A DNA stretch of 64,000 nucleotides from Cupriavidus sp. D39 (GCF_026627925.1 NZ_JAPNLE010000009.1:2728001-2792000), one strand, 5' to 3'; shown: positions 30,738 to 45,444, numbered from the stretch's first letter. The notes: generated by a model not told the origin, from the letters alone. Program-made: numbers and translations.

Positions 30738-30774
30738 GGGTCAGATAGCGCGCAGTGTACCGCGCTCCGGGGCT

Positions 30775-31379
30775 TCAGCCCGCCGCGAGCGCGCGATCGA
30801 GGAAGTCCAGGCGGTCCTGGCCCCAGAAAGGCTGGCCGTCATAGACGTACCACGGCGCGCCGAACGCGCCGATGGAAACCGCGTCCTGCGTGTGCTGCGT
30901 ATAGGCTGCCTGCACGGCCTGCGCGTCGCTCGCCTTGAGCAGCGCCGTGCCTTCCAGGCCGATGCTGTCGGCCAGCTGCGCCAGCGTGGCAGCGTCGGCG
31001 ATATTGCGTTGCTCGGCCCACAGGGCACGGCCAATGACGCCGATCAGCTCCATCGCGCGGGCAGTGCCGTGGGCCAGCTGCACGGCGATGACCAGCTTGC
31101 TGGCGGCGTCGCCGGAGACCGGGAAAAGGTTGGCTGCGGGTTCAGCGGCAGGCCAAGGAATTCGCTCCAGCGGGCCAGCTCGACCAGCCGGTAGGCCTGG
31201 CGCTGCGGCGGACGCTGCGCCAGCGGCAAGCCGCCCGAAACGGAGAACACGCGGCCCAGGTCGCAGGGCTTGATATTGACCTGCACGCCATGCTTGGCCG
31301 CAATCGCGGTGAAGCGTTCGTGGCCAAGGTAGACGAAAGGCGATTGCGGGGTGAGGTAGTAGTCGACCTGCTTGCTCAT
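30775..31379 (-). CDS. DsbA-fold 2-hydroxychromene-2-carboxylate isomerase family protein (apparent frameshift)
   Basis: Restored, this is a 201-aa thioredoxin-fold protein of the kappa-GST/HCCA-isomerase type: SKQVDYYLTPQSPFVYLGHE at the N-terminus (Ser in the active-site turn, no CxxC) and FGAPWYVYDGQPFWGQDRLD at the C-terminus, both family hallmarks. The frame breaks after LGLPLNPQP near 31130-31133; one extra base in the CC or AA of GCCAACC (minus strand) rejoins NLFPVSGDAASKLVIAVQLA. The ATG at 31379 has AGAGG a few bases upstream. Substrate in vivo unknown. Probably a sequencing deletion. Confidence 0.83.
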
Positions 31380-31521
31380 CATGTCCTCTGGACGGGGTGG
31401 GGCGAGACAACCGCGCGGGTAATGCGGTAATGCTGCGTGAAACGAATCAAATACGATACGAGAAAAAACCGAAACCCGGCGGCCCGCGAAGGCGACGCGC
31501 GCGGCAGCCGGCCAGCGCTCG

Positions 31522-31944
31522 TCAGAACGGCTTGACCACCACCAGGATCACCACCGCCAGCAACACCAGCACCGGCAACTCGTTGAACCAGCGATAGAAC
31601 GTGTGCGACCGCGCATTGCGCCCGCCTTCGAACTTTTTCAGCAGCACGCCGCAGCCGTGGTGATAGCCGATCAGCACCACGACCAGCGCCAGCTTGGCAT
31701 GCATCCAGCCCTGCCCCGGGCCGCGCCCGATGCCGTAGCCGATATACAGCCACAGCCCGAACACCAGCGCCGGCACCGCCAGCATGGTCATGAAGCGGTA
31801 GAGCTTGCGCGCCATCAGCAACAGTCGCTGCACGCTGGCCGGCTCGCGCTCCATGGCGAGGTTGACGAAGATGCGAGGCAGGTAGAACAAGCCAGCGAAC
31901 CAGGAGACAACGAAGACGATGTGCAGCGCTTTAACCCAGAGCAT
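31522..31944 (-). CDS. hemJ: protoporphyrinogen IX oxidase HemJ (CopD/UPF0093 family)
   Basis: HemJ oxidises protoporphyrinogen IX to protoporphyrin IX in haem synthesis. From MLWVKALHIVFVVSWFAGLF (31944) the protein has 140 residues and four membrane helices, with the conserved His in KALHIVFV, the RMT-type loop replaced by KLYRFMT and the conserved Lys in WMHAKLALVV. An in-frame ATG 23 codons upstream is rejected because the intervening residues are low complexity. It lies 79 bp after proA on the same strand. Confidence 0.9.
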   Translation of the reverse strand: MLWVKALHIVFVVSWFAGLFYLPRIFVNLAMEREPASVQRLLLMARKLYRFMTMLAVPALVFGLWLYIGYGIGRGPGQGWMHAKLALVVVLIGYHHGCGVLLKKFEGGRNARSHTFYRWFNELPVLVLLAVVILVVVKPF

Positions 31945-32023
31945 CTGGCCTTTTTCTAGTTGGGTTCCCGTGGGAACAGTGGGGACAGCGGGGACCCGCG
32001 ACGAGATGCGCAACGCATCCTGT

Positions 32024-33304
32024 TCAGGTACGGATCTCGCCGTGGCCGAACACCACGTACTTCAGCGAGGTCAGGCCCTCCAGCCCCACCGGGCCGCGCG
32101 CGTGCAGCTTGTCGTTGGAGATGCCGATCTCGGCGCCCAGGCCATACTCGAAGCCATCGGCGAAGCGCGTCGACGCATTGATCATCACGCTGGCCGAGTC
32201 CACCTCGCGCAGGAAGCGCATGCCGGTGGTGTAGTTCTCGGTGATGATGGAATCGGTATGCGCCGAGCCGTAGGTGTTGATGTGCTCGATGGCCTCGTCC
32301 AGCCCGGCCACCGTGCGGATCGCCAGCACCGGCGCCAGGTACTCGAGCCGCCAGTCTTCCTCGGTGGCGTCGACCAGGCCGGTGAAGCCGGCCGCTTCCA
32401 GCGTGGCGCGGGTGGCGGCGCAGACACGCAACTCCACGCCCTTTTCCCGGTAGATGCGGCACAGCGGCGGCAGCGCCGCGGCGGCGACATCGCGCGCGAC
32501 CAGCAACGTCTCCATGGTGTTGCAGGGTGCGTAGCGCTGGGTCTTGGCGTTGTCGGCAACGCGCACCGCCTTGTCCAGGTCGGCGTCGGTATCGATATAG
32601 ACGTGGCAGATGCCGTCCAGGTGCTTGATCATGGGCACCCGCGCTTCTTCCATCAGGCGCGCGATCAGGCTCTTGCCGCCGCGCGGCACGATCACGTCGA
32701 CGTATTCGGTCATGGTGATGAGGCTGCCGACCGCGGCGCGGTCGGTGGTCGAGATCACCTGCACCGCTTCGGGCGGCAGGCCGGCGGCGGCCAGGCCCTC
32801 GGCCACCAGGGCCGCCAGCGCGGTGTTGGAGTCGATCGCCTCGGAGCCGCCCCGCAAGATGGTGGCGTTGCCCGACTTCAGGCACAGCGCGGCTGCATCG
32901 ATGGTCACGTTGGGGCGCGACTCGTAGATGATGCCGATGACGCCCAGCGGCACCCGCATCTGGCCCACCTGGATGCCGGTGGGACGGAATTTCATGTTGC
33001 TGATCTCGCCGATCGGGTCCGCCAGCGCGGCGATCTGCTCCAGGCCGGCGGCCATGGTGTCGATGGCCTTGTCCGAAAGCGTCAGGCGGTCGATAAAGGC
33101 AGCATCCTGGCCGTTGGCGCGGGCACGTTCCACATCGCCGGCGTTCACGGTCTTCAAGTGCGCGGCGTCGCGGCGGATGGCGGCGGCGATGGTCAGCAGC
33201 GCGCGATTCTTGTCGGCGGTGGAGGCGCGCGCCATGGCGCGGGAGGCGGCGCGGGCCTGCTGGCCGACGCGGTCCATGTACTGCTTGAGATCGAGCTCGT
33301 TCAT
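32024..33304 (-). CDS. proA: gamma-glutamyl phosphate reductase
   Basis: ProA reduces gamma-glutamyl phosphate to glutamate semialdehyde, the second step of proline synthesis. The 426-aa protein is of the aldehyde dehydrogenase superfamily, with [28 protein letters not shown] and the catalytic Cys in [13 protein letters not shown]. Full length. It follows holA after 111 bp; the leuS-lptE-holA-proA run on one strand suggests an operon. Confidence 0.96.
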   Translation of the reverse strand: MNELDLKQYMDRVGQQARAASRAMARASTADKNRALLTIAAAIRRDAAHLKTVNAGDVERARANGQDAAFIDRLTLSDKAIDTMAAGLEQIAALADPIGEISNMKFRPTGIQVGQMRVPLGVIGIIYESRPNVTIDAAALCLKSGNATILRGGSEAIDSNTALAALVAEGLAAAGLPPEAVQVISTTDRAAVGSLITMTEYVDVIVPRGGKSLIARLMEEARVPMIKHLDGICHVYIDTDADLDKAVRVADNAKTQRYAPCNTMETLLVARDVAAAALPPLCRIYREKGVELRVCAATRATLEAAGFTGLVDATEEDWRLEYLAPVLAIRTVAGLDEAIEHINTYGSAHTDSIITENYTTGMRFLREVDSASVMINASTRFADGFEYGLGAEIGISNDKLHARGPVGLEGLTSLKYVVFGHGEIRT

Positions 33305-33415
33305 ATTCCTGGCCAGGGGACCCGGCCCTCAATGCTTGGTTTTTTGTCGGCTACGGCTGGCAATGCTGGCAGTGCAGGCAACTGGCGATCCGTCGCCGTT
33401 GACTGCGCCGCGGGC

Positions 33416-34456
33416 TTACCGGGCGATGGTCAGCGCCAGCTGCAGCAGGCCATCCCAGGGTTCGGCCGGCATGCCCTCGGCGCGCAGGCCCTTGACCTGC
33501 CGGTCCAGCTTGGCGGCCATGCCCAGCGCGGCTTCCAGCTGCGCCAGCGAGAGGCGCTGCGCGGCCTGCGGCACCAGCTTTTCGCGCGGGCCCCAGATAC
33601 GCAGTTCGCGCGTCAGGACGCCGATCTGCTTGCCTGCCGCCAGCCCTTGCCGGACCTTGGATAATACGCGAATTTCCTCGGTCAGCGCCCACAGCACCAG
33701 CACCGTGGCCTCACCCTCCCCGCGCAGCCCTTCGAGCATGCGCACCAGGCGCGGCACGTCGCCGCTCAGCATGGCTTCGGAGAGCTTGAAGACGTCGTAG
33801 CGGGCCACGTTGAGCACCGCATCGTGCACCTGCTCGAAGCTCAGCGGGCCCGCGGGATACAGCAGCCCGAGCTTCTGGATTTCCTGGTGGGCGGCCAGCA
33901 GGTTGCCTTCGACCTTGTCGGCGATGAACTGCAGCGCGCGCCGGCCCGGCTCGCCGGGCTCGACCCGCTGCTGCTGCAGCGCCAGGCGCTCTCCGACCCA
34001 GGCGGGCAGCCGGGTGCGGTCAACCGAATCGACCTTGATCGACACGCCGGCGGCGTCCAGCGCCTGGAACCAGGCCGACTTCGCCGTGGCGAAGTCCAGC
34101 CGCGGCAACGTGATGAACATGACCACGTCCGGCGAAGGCTGGGCAGCCACCGCGCGCAGCGCCTCGCCGCCGTCCTTGCCGGGCTTGCCGGAGGGAATCC
34201 GCAACTCGACGATCTTGCGGTCGCCGAACAACGACATCGATTGCTGCGCCTGCACCACATGGCCCCAGTTGAAGCCGCGCTCGGACGATAGCACCTCGCG
34301 CTCCGTGAAGCCGGACTCGCGCGCGGCCTGGCGCAGGCGGTCGACCGCCTCGAGCACCAGCAGGTGCTCGTCGCCATGCACCACGTAGAGCGGTGCCAGG
34401 CCGCGTCCCTTGGCCTGGCGCAGGTGCGCTTCGAGTCCGTCGAGCTTGAGCTGCAT
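33416..34456 (-). CDS. holA: DNA polymerase III subunit delta
   Basis: HolA is the wrench subunit of the clamp loader that opens the beta clamp. The 346-aa protein begins MQLKLDGLEAHLRQAKGRGL and shows the typical LYVVHGDEHLLVLEAVDRLR start and the domain II/III helices (FIADKVEGNLLAAHQEIQKL). Length is normal. Gene order leuS-lptE-holA is the usual one in proteobacteria. Confidence 0.95.
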   Translation of the reverse strand: MQLKLDGLEAHLRQAKGRGLAPLYVVHGDEHLLVLEAVDRLRQAARESGFTEREVLSSERGFNWGHVVQAQQSMSLFGDRKIVELRIPSGKPGKDGGEALRAVAAQPSPDVVMFITLPRLDFATAKSAWFQALDAAGVSIKVDSVDRTRLPAWVGERLALQQQRVEPGEPGRRALQFIADKVEGNLLAAHQEIQKLGLLYPAGPLSFEQVHDAVLNVARYDVFKLSEAMLSGDVPRLVRMLEGLRGEGEATVLVLWALTEEIRVLSKVRQGLAAGKQIGVLTRELRIWGPREKLVPQAAQRLSLAQLEAALGMAAKLDRQVKGLRAEGMPAEPWDGLLQLALTIAR

Positions 34457-34520
34457 GCCGTGCGCTTCTTTCCTCTGTCCTTATCGTGTTGGGCTTTCCG
34501 GGCGGCGCTTGTTGCGCGGC

Positions 34521-35042
34521 TCAGATGGCCTTGACCGCGCTCAGCCGGCGAATCAGCTGCTGCACGATGTCACGCTGCATATCGCGATAGAGCTGCTGCT
34601 CTTCGTAATCCTTGGCCAGCGTGTTGGCTTCGTTGTAGGTCAGGTCGCGCGTGAGCACCAGCTGCGACGGCGCGATCAGTTCCTGGCCGCCGGCATCGCG
34701 CAGGCGGAAGGTGAAGCGCTGCGTCAGGCGGTATTCCCGGACCACGCCGGTGGTGGTGATCGACAGCACCGTCTTGGTACGCGTGTCCTGCAGCACATCG
34801 AGCAGGGCATCCGCTTCTTTCGGGTCGGTCACGATCTGCGTGTCCGAGCCGTTGCGGATGGCGCGGCGCAAATCGGAGCCCATCAGCGTATTGGGCGGAA
34901 TGCTCACATACAGCCGCTTGAACGCGAAGTCCGCGTTGCCGCGCATGTGAAACCCGCAGCCGCCCAGCAGGCCGGCCAGCAGCAGCGTGGCCAGGACCTT
35001 GCGGCGGCCCTGCAGCGGTCGATCCAGCTTCTGTCCATCCAT
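34521..35042 (-). CDS. lptE: LPS-assembly lipoprotein LptE
   Basis: LptE plugs the LptD barrel and helps place lipopolysaccharide in the outer membrane. The 173-aa precursor has a charged N-region, the hydrophobic VLATLLLAGLLGG and lipobox LLGGCGF with the lipidated Cys, then FHMRG and the LptE fold. It is located between leuS and holA as in other proteobacteria. Confidence 0.94.
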   Translation of the reverse strand: MDGQKLDRPLQGRRKVLATLLLAGLLGGCGFHMRGNADFAFKRLYVSIPPNTLMGSDLRRAIRNGSDTQIVTDPKEADALLDVLQDTRTKTVLSITTTGVVREYRLTQRFTFRLRDAGGQELIAPSQLVLTRDLTYNEANTLAKDYEEQQLYRDMQRDIVQQLIRRLSAVKAI

Positions 35043-35091
35043 ATGGGCAGCTCCCTTGTTGGCTTCTCTCGGCGCTGGTTAAAGCACCACG

Positions 35092-37821
<2,730 letters not shown>

Positions 37822-37863
37822 TTATAACCGTCGGCACTTGCGGCGCAGGGCCTGCCGGGGGCC

Positions 37864-38661
37864 TTACTTCAGGCCGAGTACGTCCTGCATGTCGAACAGG
37901 CCGGTGGGCTTGTCGGCCAGGAAGCGCGCCGCGCGTAGCGCGCCCTCGGCATACGACTGGCGGCTGGACGACTTGTGGGTGATCTCGATGCGCTCGCCGA
38001 TGCCGGCGAACATCACGGTGTGGTCGCCCACGATATCGCCGCCGCGCACGGTGGCAAAGCCAATGGAGTTGGGGTCGCGCGGCCCGGTGTGGCCTTCGCG
38101 GGAGAACACGCCGCAGGTCTTCAGATCGCGGCCCAGCGCCTTGGCCACCACCTCGCCCATCGCCAGCGCGGTGCCCGACGGGGCATCCACCTTATGGCGG
38201 TGGTGCGCCTCGATGACTTCGATGTCGTAGCCGGAAGAAAGCAGCTTGGCGGCGACTTCCAGCAGCTTGAACGTGGCGTTGACGCCCACGCTCATATTGG
38301 CCGAGAACACCACGCCGATGTGCTTGGCAGCTTCGGCGATGGCGGCACGGCCGGCGTCGTCGAATCCGGTGGTGCCGGTGACCACCTTGACGCCCAGGCT
38401 CCTGGCCGCTGCCAGGTGCACGAGCGTGCCCTCGGGCCGGGTGAAGTCGATCAGGCAGTCCGCACCGGCAAGGGCAGCCTCGATATCCGAGGTGACCGCC
38501 ACGCCGGTGGTACGGCCCAGCAGCAGCCCGGCATCCTGGCCCAGGGCCGGGGCGCCCGGCACATCCAGCGCGCCCGACAGGGTGAAGCCTTCGGTGGCGA
38601 GTACGTGTTCGATCAACATGCGGCCCATGCGGCCGGAGGCACCTGCGATGGCGATATTCAT
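37864..38661 (-). CDS. dapB: 4-hydroxy-tetrahydrodipicolinate reductase
   Basis: DapB reduces the DapA product with NAD(P)H in lysine and meso-DAP synthesis. The 265-aa protein has the Rossmann motif [22 protein letters not shown], the active-site [18 protein letters not shown] and ends in VLGLK. It lies 63 bp downstream of bamE on the same strand. Confidence 0.97.
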   Translation of the reverse strand: MNIAIAGASGRMGRMLIEHVLATEGFTLSGALDVPGAPALGQDAGLLLGRTTGVAVTSDIEAALAGADCLIDFTRPEGTLVHLAAARSLGVKVVTGTTGFDDAGRAAIAEAAKHIGVVFSANMSVGVNATFKLLEVAAKLLSSGYDIEVIEAHHRHKVDAPSGTALAMGEVVAKALGRDLKTCGVFSREGHTGPRDPNSIGFATVRGGDIVGDHTVMFAGIGERIEITHKSSSRQSYAEGALRAARFLADKPTGLFDMQDVLGLK

Positions 38662-38724
38662 GGCGTGTCAGCAGTCAAAGAACAAGCCGGCCGCGTGACG
38701 CGGCCGGCATTTGGGCCTGGCGGC

Positions 38725-39300
38725 TCAGTTGGTCGGGCTGGCGGCCGCGGGCGCGGCGGCAGCAGGCGCGGCGGCGGGGGCCGCATCCGGGGCTGCGGCC
38801 GGGGTTGCCGCCACTTCCGAAGCGGCGGCAACGGTTTCGGCCGGCGCCTTAGGCGTCGGTGCCTTGCCCGCCTGCATGGCCTTCATGCCGTCGATTTCGG
38901 CAATCAGCTCGTATTCGGACGGCAACTCGTCGCCGCCGAACTTGGTCAGCTTGTCGCCATCGAAGAAGACGGTATAGCGGCGCTGCTGCACCACCGGCGT
39001 ATTGCCCCGGCGGAACGAGAACACGTAGTCCCAGCGGTTGCCGTGGAACACATCGGCCAGCAGCGGCGTGCCGAGCAGGAACTTGACCTGCTCGCGCGTC
39101 ATGCCTTCACGCAGCTGGGCGGCGGCTTCACGCGAGACAAAGTTGCCTTGCACGATGTTGATACGGTACGGCGTGATCGCGTTGGCGACCTTGCGCGACG
39201 TATTGTCATAGGTGGAGCACGCTGCCGTTAGCAGGGTAGCTGCAGCCAGCACAGTAGTAACCAGCGTCGGACGCATGGCGGACGAACGAAATGAACGCAT
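38725..39300 (-). CDS. bamE: outer-membrane assembly factor BamE
   Basis: BamE is a small lipoprotein of the BAM complex. The 191-aa precursor has a signal peptide ending in the lipobox LTAAC, followed by the BamE core (RINIVQGNFVSREAAAQLRE, GMTREQVKFLLGTPLLADVF, RWDYVFSFRRG). The last ~45 residues are an Ala/Pro-rich low-complexity tail not needed for the fold. The start may be 39300 or 39276. Divergent from fur, the common proteobacterial arrangement. Confidence 0.95.
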   Translation of the reverse strand: MRSFRSSAMRPTLVTTVLAAATLLTAACSTYDNTSRKVANAITPYRINIVQGNFVSREAAAQLREGMTREQVKFLLGTPLLADVFHGNRWDYVFSFRRGNTPVVQQRRYTVFFDGDKLTKFGGDELPSEYELIAEIDGMKAMQAGKAPTPKAPAETVAAASEVAATPAAAPDAAPAAAPAAAAPAAASPTN

Positions 39301-39499
39301 GTATCTCGCTTCTAGAAGGGAGAGAAAAGTGCCGATTCAGGCCCTCACGGTGTTGGCCATGAGGCGGCAGCGGCGATGGATCATCGCGAGCGCAGCCTAG
39401 GGCAGGTGACCGAGCCCCGGGCAACCGCCGGGGCGACTTTTGCCGCCAAAACCCTTATGATTCAATTATCCAGACATTGTACTCTAGGGAGTCACGCCC

Positions 39500-39931
39500 A
39501 TGCCGAGTCCGGCGGACCTCAAAAATATCGGTCTTAAAGCGACCGTACCGCGTCTGAAGATCCTCGAGATCTTCCAGACCAGCGAGCAGCGCCACCTGAG
39601 CGCGGAAGACGTTTACCGCATCCTGCTCAATGAACAAATGGATATCGGCCTCGCAACCGTCTATCGCGTGCTGACCCAGTTCGAGCAGGCTGGGCTGCTG
39701 TCGCGCAACAACTTCGAATCCGGCAAAGCCATTTTCGAGCTGAATGAAGGCAAGCACCACGACCACCTGGTCTGCATCGATTGCGGCCGCGTGGAGGAAT
39801 TCTACGACTCCGAAATCGAGCGCCGCCAGCAAAGCATCGCGACCGAGCGCGGCTTCGCGCTGCACGAACACGCATTGTCGCTCTATGGCAGCTGCACCAA
39901 ACACGAGTGCCCCCACCGGGCCAAGCGCTAA
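39500..39931 (+). CDS. fur: ferric uptake regulator Fur
   Basis: Fur represses iron-uptake genes when loaded with Fe2+. The 143-aa protein has the winged-helix domain ([32 protein letters not shown]) and the metal-binding segment [19 protein letters not shown] with His residues and the CxxC, plus a C-terminal CTKHECPH. The AGGGAG RBS is well placed. Divergent from bamE; converges on phcA with a shared terminator. Confidence 0.98.
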   Translation: MPSPADLKNIGLKATVPRLKILEIFQTSEQRHLSAEDVYRILLNEQMDIGLATVYRVLTQFEQAGLLSRNNFESGKAIFELNEGKHHDHLVCIDCGRVEEFYDSEIERRQQSIATERGFALHEHALSLYGSCTKHECPHRAKR

Positions 39932-39957
39932 GCCAGCCGCGATTTCCCCGCGAGCAT

Positions 39958-39987
39958 AAAAAAACCGGCGCCAGCGCCGGTTTTTTT
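39958..39987. terminator. bidirectional terminator between fur and phcA
   Basis: CCGGCG-CCAG-CGCCGG (39965-39980) flanked by A7 and T7, a strong hairpin able to stop transcription from both converging genes. Confidence 0.95.
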
Positions 39988-40001
39988 ATTGCAAGCCTGC
40001 C

Positions 40002-40991
40002 TCACGATTCCAGCTGATCGTGCTCGGCAACGATGTGCAGGCCACGCGCAACCGCCGGCACGCCGACGAATTCGCCCACGACCTGGCGGAACAGCCCGCG
40101 TGCCCACACCAGCATTGGATGGGTATTGCGGCTGCGGTGCCAGAACATGTTCAGGCCCAGCGTGGTATTGAGTTCCGCCGGCAAGGGGAAGGCCTTGAGG
40201 CCGTAGGTCTCGCAAGCCATGTCCTTGGTCAGCGCATTGACCGTGAAGATCATGTCGGTCTGCGCGGCCAGTTCCGACTGCGCGCGCCAGGAATGCACCG
40301 TCAGCGTCGCATTGCGCTTGAGGCCGCGCTGCTGCAAGGCGTAGTCCAGCGGGATGAGCGACGGTGCCGGACGGCCGTTGCCGCCCGAATGCGCCATGAA
40401 GATGTGGCCGCAGTCGAGATACTGTTCCAGCGTGCAAGTGCCCTTGAGCACCGGATGGTTTTTCCGCGCGCAAACCCAGAGGTTGAGCGAGGTAACCATC
40501 TCTTCCACGATTTCGGGATGCCGGGTCGGGAACGGCGAGAACGCTAGGTCCAGTTCGTTGCCACGCATGGCGGCAACATCCGACTCCCAGGAATGGGATT
40601 CGACCAGCTTGATATGCAACTCCGGCGCCAGTTGCTTGATGCGCAGGATGAAGCGGTTGAAGACCGTATCGCCCAACTCGGCGGCAAAGCCGATGTTGAG
40701 GGTGCCGGTAGCGACGGCGGGGTCGAAATTATCGGCGTCGCCCTCGTTGATCGAGGACCACAGGTCCAGCATGTCGCGAATCTTCGGCCCCAGTTCCAGG
40801 GCCCGCGGCGTCGGCGTCAGGCCGTGCGGCACGCGGATGAAAAGGGGATCGTCGAAAATCTCGCGCAGGCGACCCAGCGAATGCGAAACCGCGGGTGCGG
40901 TCATATGCATTTTTTCCGCGACATAGGTCGCGTTTCGCTTGCTGAGCAGCTCGGTAAAAATCACGAGCAGCTTGGTATCCACATTCACCAT
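40002..40991 (-). CDS. phcA: PhcA, LysR-type master regulator of the Phc quorum-sensing system
   Basis: The 329-aa protein begins MVNVDTKLLVIFTELLSKRN, which together with KMHMTAPAVSHSLGRLREIF and FIRVPHGLTPTP I recognise as nearly identical to PhcA of Ralstonia solanacearum. HTH in about residues 1-65, effector/response domain from about 90. In R. solanacearum PhcA switches on exopolysaccharide and represses motility and early-infection genes at high cell density, and becomes active when PhcS/PhcR/PhcQ sense the PhcB signal. It is 26 kb from phcBSRQ, and intact. A Cupriavidus homologue is known to control motility and siderophore traits. Own promoter in 40992-41210. Confidence 0.93.
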   Translation of the reverse strand: MVNVDTKLLVIFTELLSKRNATYVAEKMHMTAPAVSHSLGRLREIFDDPLFIRVPHGLTPTPRALELGPKIRDMLDLWSSINEGDADNFDPAVATGTLNIGFAAELGDTVFNRFILRIKQLAPELHIKLVESHSWESDVAAMRGNELDLAFSPFPTRHPEIVEEMVTSLNLWVCARKNHPVLKGTCTLEQYLDCGHIFMAHSGGNGRPAPSLIPLDYALQQRGLKRNATLTVHSWRAQSELAAQTDMIFTVNALTKDMACETYGLKAFPLPAELNTTLGLNMFWHRSRNTHPMLVWARGLFRQVVGEFVGVPAVARGLHIVAEHDQLES

Positions 40992-41210
40992 GATCTCACC
41001 CAGGTTGGATTGGGAATTGGGAATGACCGTATCGTCACTTGCATTGGCTGCGCATCTGTATATCCAGCACTTTCACAGTGTAAGAGCAAAGTCGGGAACG
41101 GAACAGGAATTCCGCGCCCGCCCCTAGCACCGTGCCGGTCTTTGTCCTTGCGCCGGGATCCTGGCGGAAGGCTTGCCTAGGCTGCCGATAGCTGGAGTTG
41201 CAGGCAGACG

Positions 41211-41242
41211 ACAAAGCGGCATTCCAGGGAATGCCGCTTTGT
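41211..41242 (-). terminator. terminator hairpin after gapA
   Basis: ACAAAGCGGCATTCC (41211-41225) and GGAATGCCGCTTTGT (41228-41242) are perfect 15-base arms. The hairpin is very stable but followed by only a few T on the minus strand. It starts 31 bp after the gapA stop. Confidence 0.8.
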
Positions 41243-41273
41243 TCCGTGCGCAAACCAACCTATCCAGGCAAGC

Positions 41274-42290
<1,017 letters not shown>

Positions 42291-42369
42291 CTAACGATCG
42301 ATGGATGCGGGAAAGCGTCTGCCAGCCCGCGCGGCCGAGTCGGCCGCTGCGCGGGCCCGGGAATGCTTG

Positions 42370-44406
42370 TTACTGGCCGAGCGTGTCGCGCACGGTGCGC
42401 ACGACGTTCTCGACCGTGAAGCCGAAGTGCTTGAACAATACGCCAGCGGGAGCCGATTCGCCGAAGGTGTCGATGCCCACCACGGCCTGGACCTGGTACT
42501 TCCACCAGAAATCCGTCACGCCGGCTTCCACCGCCACGCGCGGCACGCCGGCCGGCAGCACCGATGCCTTGTAGGCGGCGTCCTGCTTGTCGAATACCGT
42601 GGTTGCCGGCACCGAGACCACGCGCACGTGCACGCCGTCGGCAGCCAGTTGATCAGCGGCGCCCACGGCCAGGCCGACTTCCGAGCCGGTGGCGATGATC
42701 ACGGCGTCCGGGCGGCCGGTCTTGGCGTTGGTGCCATCGCGCAGCACGTAGCCGCCGCGCGCGATATTGGCGCGGGTGGTGTCGTCACGCTTCTGGAACG
42801 GCAGGTTCTGGCGGCTGAAGATCAGGCAGCTCGGGCCGTTCTCGCGGCGCACGGACTGGGCCCAGGCCACCGCGGTTTCGGTAGTGTCGGCGGTACGCCA
42901 CACATCCATGTTGGGGATCAGGCGCAGGCTGGCGACGTGCTCGATCGACTGGTGGGTCGGGCCGTCCTCGCCCAGGCCGATGGAGTCGTGGGTGAACACG
43001 AACAGCGTGCGGATCTTCATCAGCGCTGCCATGCGCAGGGCATTGCGGCTGTAGTCGGAGAAGGTCAGGAACGTGCCGCCATAAGGGATGTAGCCACCAT
43101 GCAGCGTGATGCCGTTCATGATGGCGCTCATGCCGAACTCGCGCACGCCGTAGTTGATGTGAGTGCCCCAGGCATCGCCGCGCACGGCCTTGCTGCCCGA
43201 CCAGTTGGTCAGGTTGGAGCCGGTCAGGTCGGCCGAGCCGCCCAGGAATTCCGGCAGCACCGGCGCGAGCGCCTCGATGGTGTTCTGGCTGGCCTTGCGG
43301 GTGGCGATGGTTTCCGCCTTTTCCTCGCACTTGGCCAGGAACGCGTCCACCGCAGCGTCGAACGCGCCGGGCAGCTCGCCGCGCATGCGGCGCTGGAATT
43401 CGCCGGCTTCGTACGGGAAGCGCTCGGCATAAGCCTCGAACAGGGCGTTCCAGGCCTTTTCCAGCGAACCGCCGCGGGCCTTGGCATCCCATGCCGTATA
43501 GACTTCGGCCGGCAGCTCGAACGGCGCGTGGGCCCAGCCCAGCGCCTCGCGCGTGGCCAGGATCTCGGCACCACCAAGCGGCGCGCCGTGCACATCGTGA
43601 CCGCCTTCCTTGTTGGGCGCGCCCTTGCCGATCAGGGTACGGCAGCAGATCAGGGTCGGGCGGTCGCTGTACTTGGCTTCGGCGATGGCGGCGTCGACGG
43701 CGGCGGCGTCATGGCCGTCCACCGCGCGGATGACATTCCAGCCGTAGGCTTCGAAACGCTTCGGGGTGTCGTCGGCGAACCAGTGCACCACGTCGCCATC
43801 GATCGAGATGCCGTTGTCGTCCCACAGCGCGACCAGCTTGTTCAGCTTCAGCGTGCCGGCCAGCGAGCAGGCCTCGTGGCTGATGCCTTCCATCAGGCAG
43901 CCGTCGCCCAGGAACACATAGGTGTGGTGGTTGACGATGTCGAAGCCGGGGCGGTTGAATTCCTCGCCCAGCAGGCGCTCGGCCAGCGCCATGCCGACCG
44001 CGTTGGTCAGGCCCTGGCCCAGCGGGCCGGTGGTGGTTTCCACGCCCGGGGTGATGCCGTATTCCGGGTGGCCAGCCGTCTTGCTGTGCATCTGGCGGAA
44101 GTTCTTCAGCTCGGCCAGGGGCAGGTCGTAGCCGGTCAGGTGCAGCAGCGCGTAAAGCAGCATCGAGCCGTGGCCGTTGGACAGCACGAAGCGGTCGCGG
44201 TCAGCCCACTTGGGGTTGCTCGGGTTATGCTTCAGATGACGGCCCCACAGCGCAACCGCGATATCCGCCATGCCCATCGGCATGCCGGGGTGGCCTGAAT
44301 TGGCCTGCTGGACGGCGTCCATGGCCAGGACGCGGATGGCGTTGGCCATGAGTTGGATGGGCTGCGAAGCGTGCGGACTGGCGGCGGGATGAGCGAGGTG
44401 AGACAT
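42370..44406 (-). CDS. tktA: transketolase
   Basis: This 678-aa thiamine-diphosphate enzyme of the pentose phosphate (and Calvin) pathway starts [20 protein letters not shown]. It has the ThDP-binding [20 protein letters not shown] and substrate-site histidines in [11 protein letters not shown] and [16 protein letters not shown]. Full length. Upstream of gapA on the same strand. Its 5' end overlaps, in divergent orientation, the likely start of the speE-like gene. Confidence 0.97.
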   Translation of the reverse strand: MSHLAHPAASPHASQPIQLMANAIRVLAMDAVQQANSGHPGMPMGMADIAVALWGRHLKHNPSNPKWADRDRFVLSNGHGSMLLYALLHLTGYDLPLAELKNFRQMHSKTAGHPEYGITPGVETTTGPLGQGLTNAVGMALAERLLGEEFNRPGFDIVNHHTYVFLGDGCLMEGISHEACSLAGTLKLNKLVALWDDNGISIDGDVVHWFADDTPKRFEAYGWNVIRAVDGHDAAAVDAAIAEAKYSDRPTLICCRTLIGKGAPNKEGGHDVHGAPLGGAEILATREALGWAHAPFELPAEVYTAWDAKARGGSLEKAWNALFEAYAERFPYEAGEFQRRMRGELPGAFDAAVDAFLAKCEEKAETIATRKASQNTIEALAPVLPEFLGGSADLTGSNLTNWSGSKAVRGDAWGTHINYGVREFGMSAIMNGITLHGGYIPYGGTFLTFSDYSRNALRMAALMKIRTLFVFTHDSIGLGEDGPTHQSIEHVASLRLIPNMDVWRTADTTETAVAWAQSVRRENGPSCLIFSRQNLPFQKRDDTTRANIARGGYVLRDGTNAKTGRPDAVIIATGSEVGLAVGAADQLAADGVHVRVVSVPATTVFDKQDAAYKASVLPAGVPRVAVEAGVTDFWWKYQVQAVVGIDTFGESAPAGVLFKHFGFTVENVVRTVRDTLGQ

Positions 44407-45372
44407 GCGGCGGGAACCTGGCGGCGGGAAAAGCGGAATTTTACCAGATCAAAGGGGGAGTTCGGCCACCCGGCGGCCCCGCCTGGCGGCCATCTGCAAT
44501 GGACTGAATGGCTTTCCCCCGGCGTTGGCACCACCTTGGGCCAGATTCGGCTGCTCGCGGCAGTGCGCTCGCCGTACCAGCAAATCGAGATTGGCGAGCA
44601 TCCCCGCTTTGGCCGGATCTTCCGCCTCGATGGCCGCGTCATGAGCGCGGAGGCGGACGCCTTCATCCAGCACGAGCTGATGGTGTACCCCATGGCCGTG
44701 GCCCATGGCGCGGCGCGCTGCGCGCTGGTGGTGGGTGGCGGCGACGGCGGCTCGGCGCATGAATTGCTGCGCCTGCCCTTCATGCGCGAGGTGGTGGTGG
44801 CCGAACTCGATCCCGATGTCGTGACGCTGGCCCGGGCCTGGCTCGATGGCATCCACCAGGGTGCCTTCGACGATCCGCGCGTGCACCTCGCCATCGGCGA
44901 CGCACTCGGCTTGATGGAAGCATTTGGGCGCGCGGGGCGGCAGTTCGACCTGATCGTATTCGATTTGACCGAGGCCGACGACGGCAGCCCGGCGGCGGCG
45001 CTGTTCTCCGCCCACGGCCTGCAAACCGCCCGGCGCTGCCTGGCGCCCGGCGGCGCGCTGTCCGTGCACCTTGGCCCGCCGGAGCACCGCCCCGATTCAG
45101 TCCGCGTGCTCGCCGCGCGCTTGCAGCAGTGCTTTGCGCATGTCCAGCCCATCACCGCTTTCATCCCCGTCTATGGCGCGCAATGGGCCATCGCGCTGGC
45201 CAGCGACAGCCTCGATGTGCGCGGCGCCGACTCCGCGCAACTCGACGAGCGGCTGCGCGCCTGGAAGCTCGATCGCAAGCTGCGCTGCTACCACGCAGCG
45301 CTCCATCCTGCCTTGTTCGCCCTGCCCCTGCACCTGCAGGCGCTTTTCGACAGCGCCGGCGCACCCGCGTAA
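44389..45372 (+). CDS. speE: spermidine synthase (SpeE) family aminopropyltransferase
   Basis: The family core starts at about [20 protein letters not shown] and includes [20 protein letters not shown] (SAM/dcSAM motif) and [14 protein letters not shown], where the typical DxTDP acid is DLTEA. No good start codon lies close to the core: the ATG at 44389 gives 327 aa but overlaps the tkt start by 18 bases, and GTG at 44398 is an alternative. The written N-terminal 30 residues are not conserved. Activity on polyamines is likely but substrate specificity is open. Confidence 0.82.
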   Translation: MSEVRHAAGTWRREKRNFTRSKGEFGHPAAPPGGHLQWTEWLSPGVGTTLGQIRLLAAVRSPYQQIEIGEHPRFGRIFRLDGRVMSAEADAFIQHELMVYPMAVAHGAARCALVVGGGDGGSAHELLRLPFMREVVVAELDPDVVTLARAWLDGIHQGAFDDPRVHLAIGDALGLMEAFGRAGRQFDLIVFDLTEADDGSPAAALFSAHGLQTARRCLAPGGALSVHLGPPEHRPDSVRVLAARLQQCFAHVQPITAFIPVYGAQWAIALASDSLDVRGADSAQLDERLRAWKLDRKLRCYHAALHPALFALPLHLQALFDSAGAPA

Positions 45373-45444
45373 GATGCTCATTCGCACCGCGAGTCTTGCC
45401 GCCACGGCAAGCCCCGCGCGGCTTCCCGTAACCAGGAGACGATC

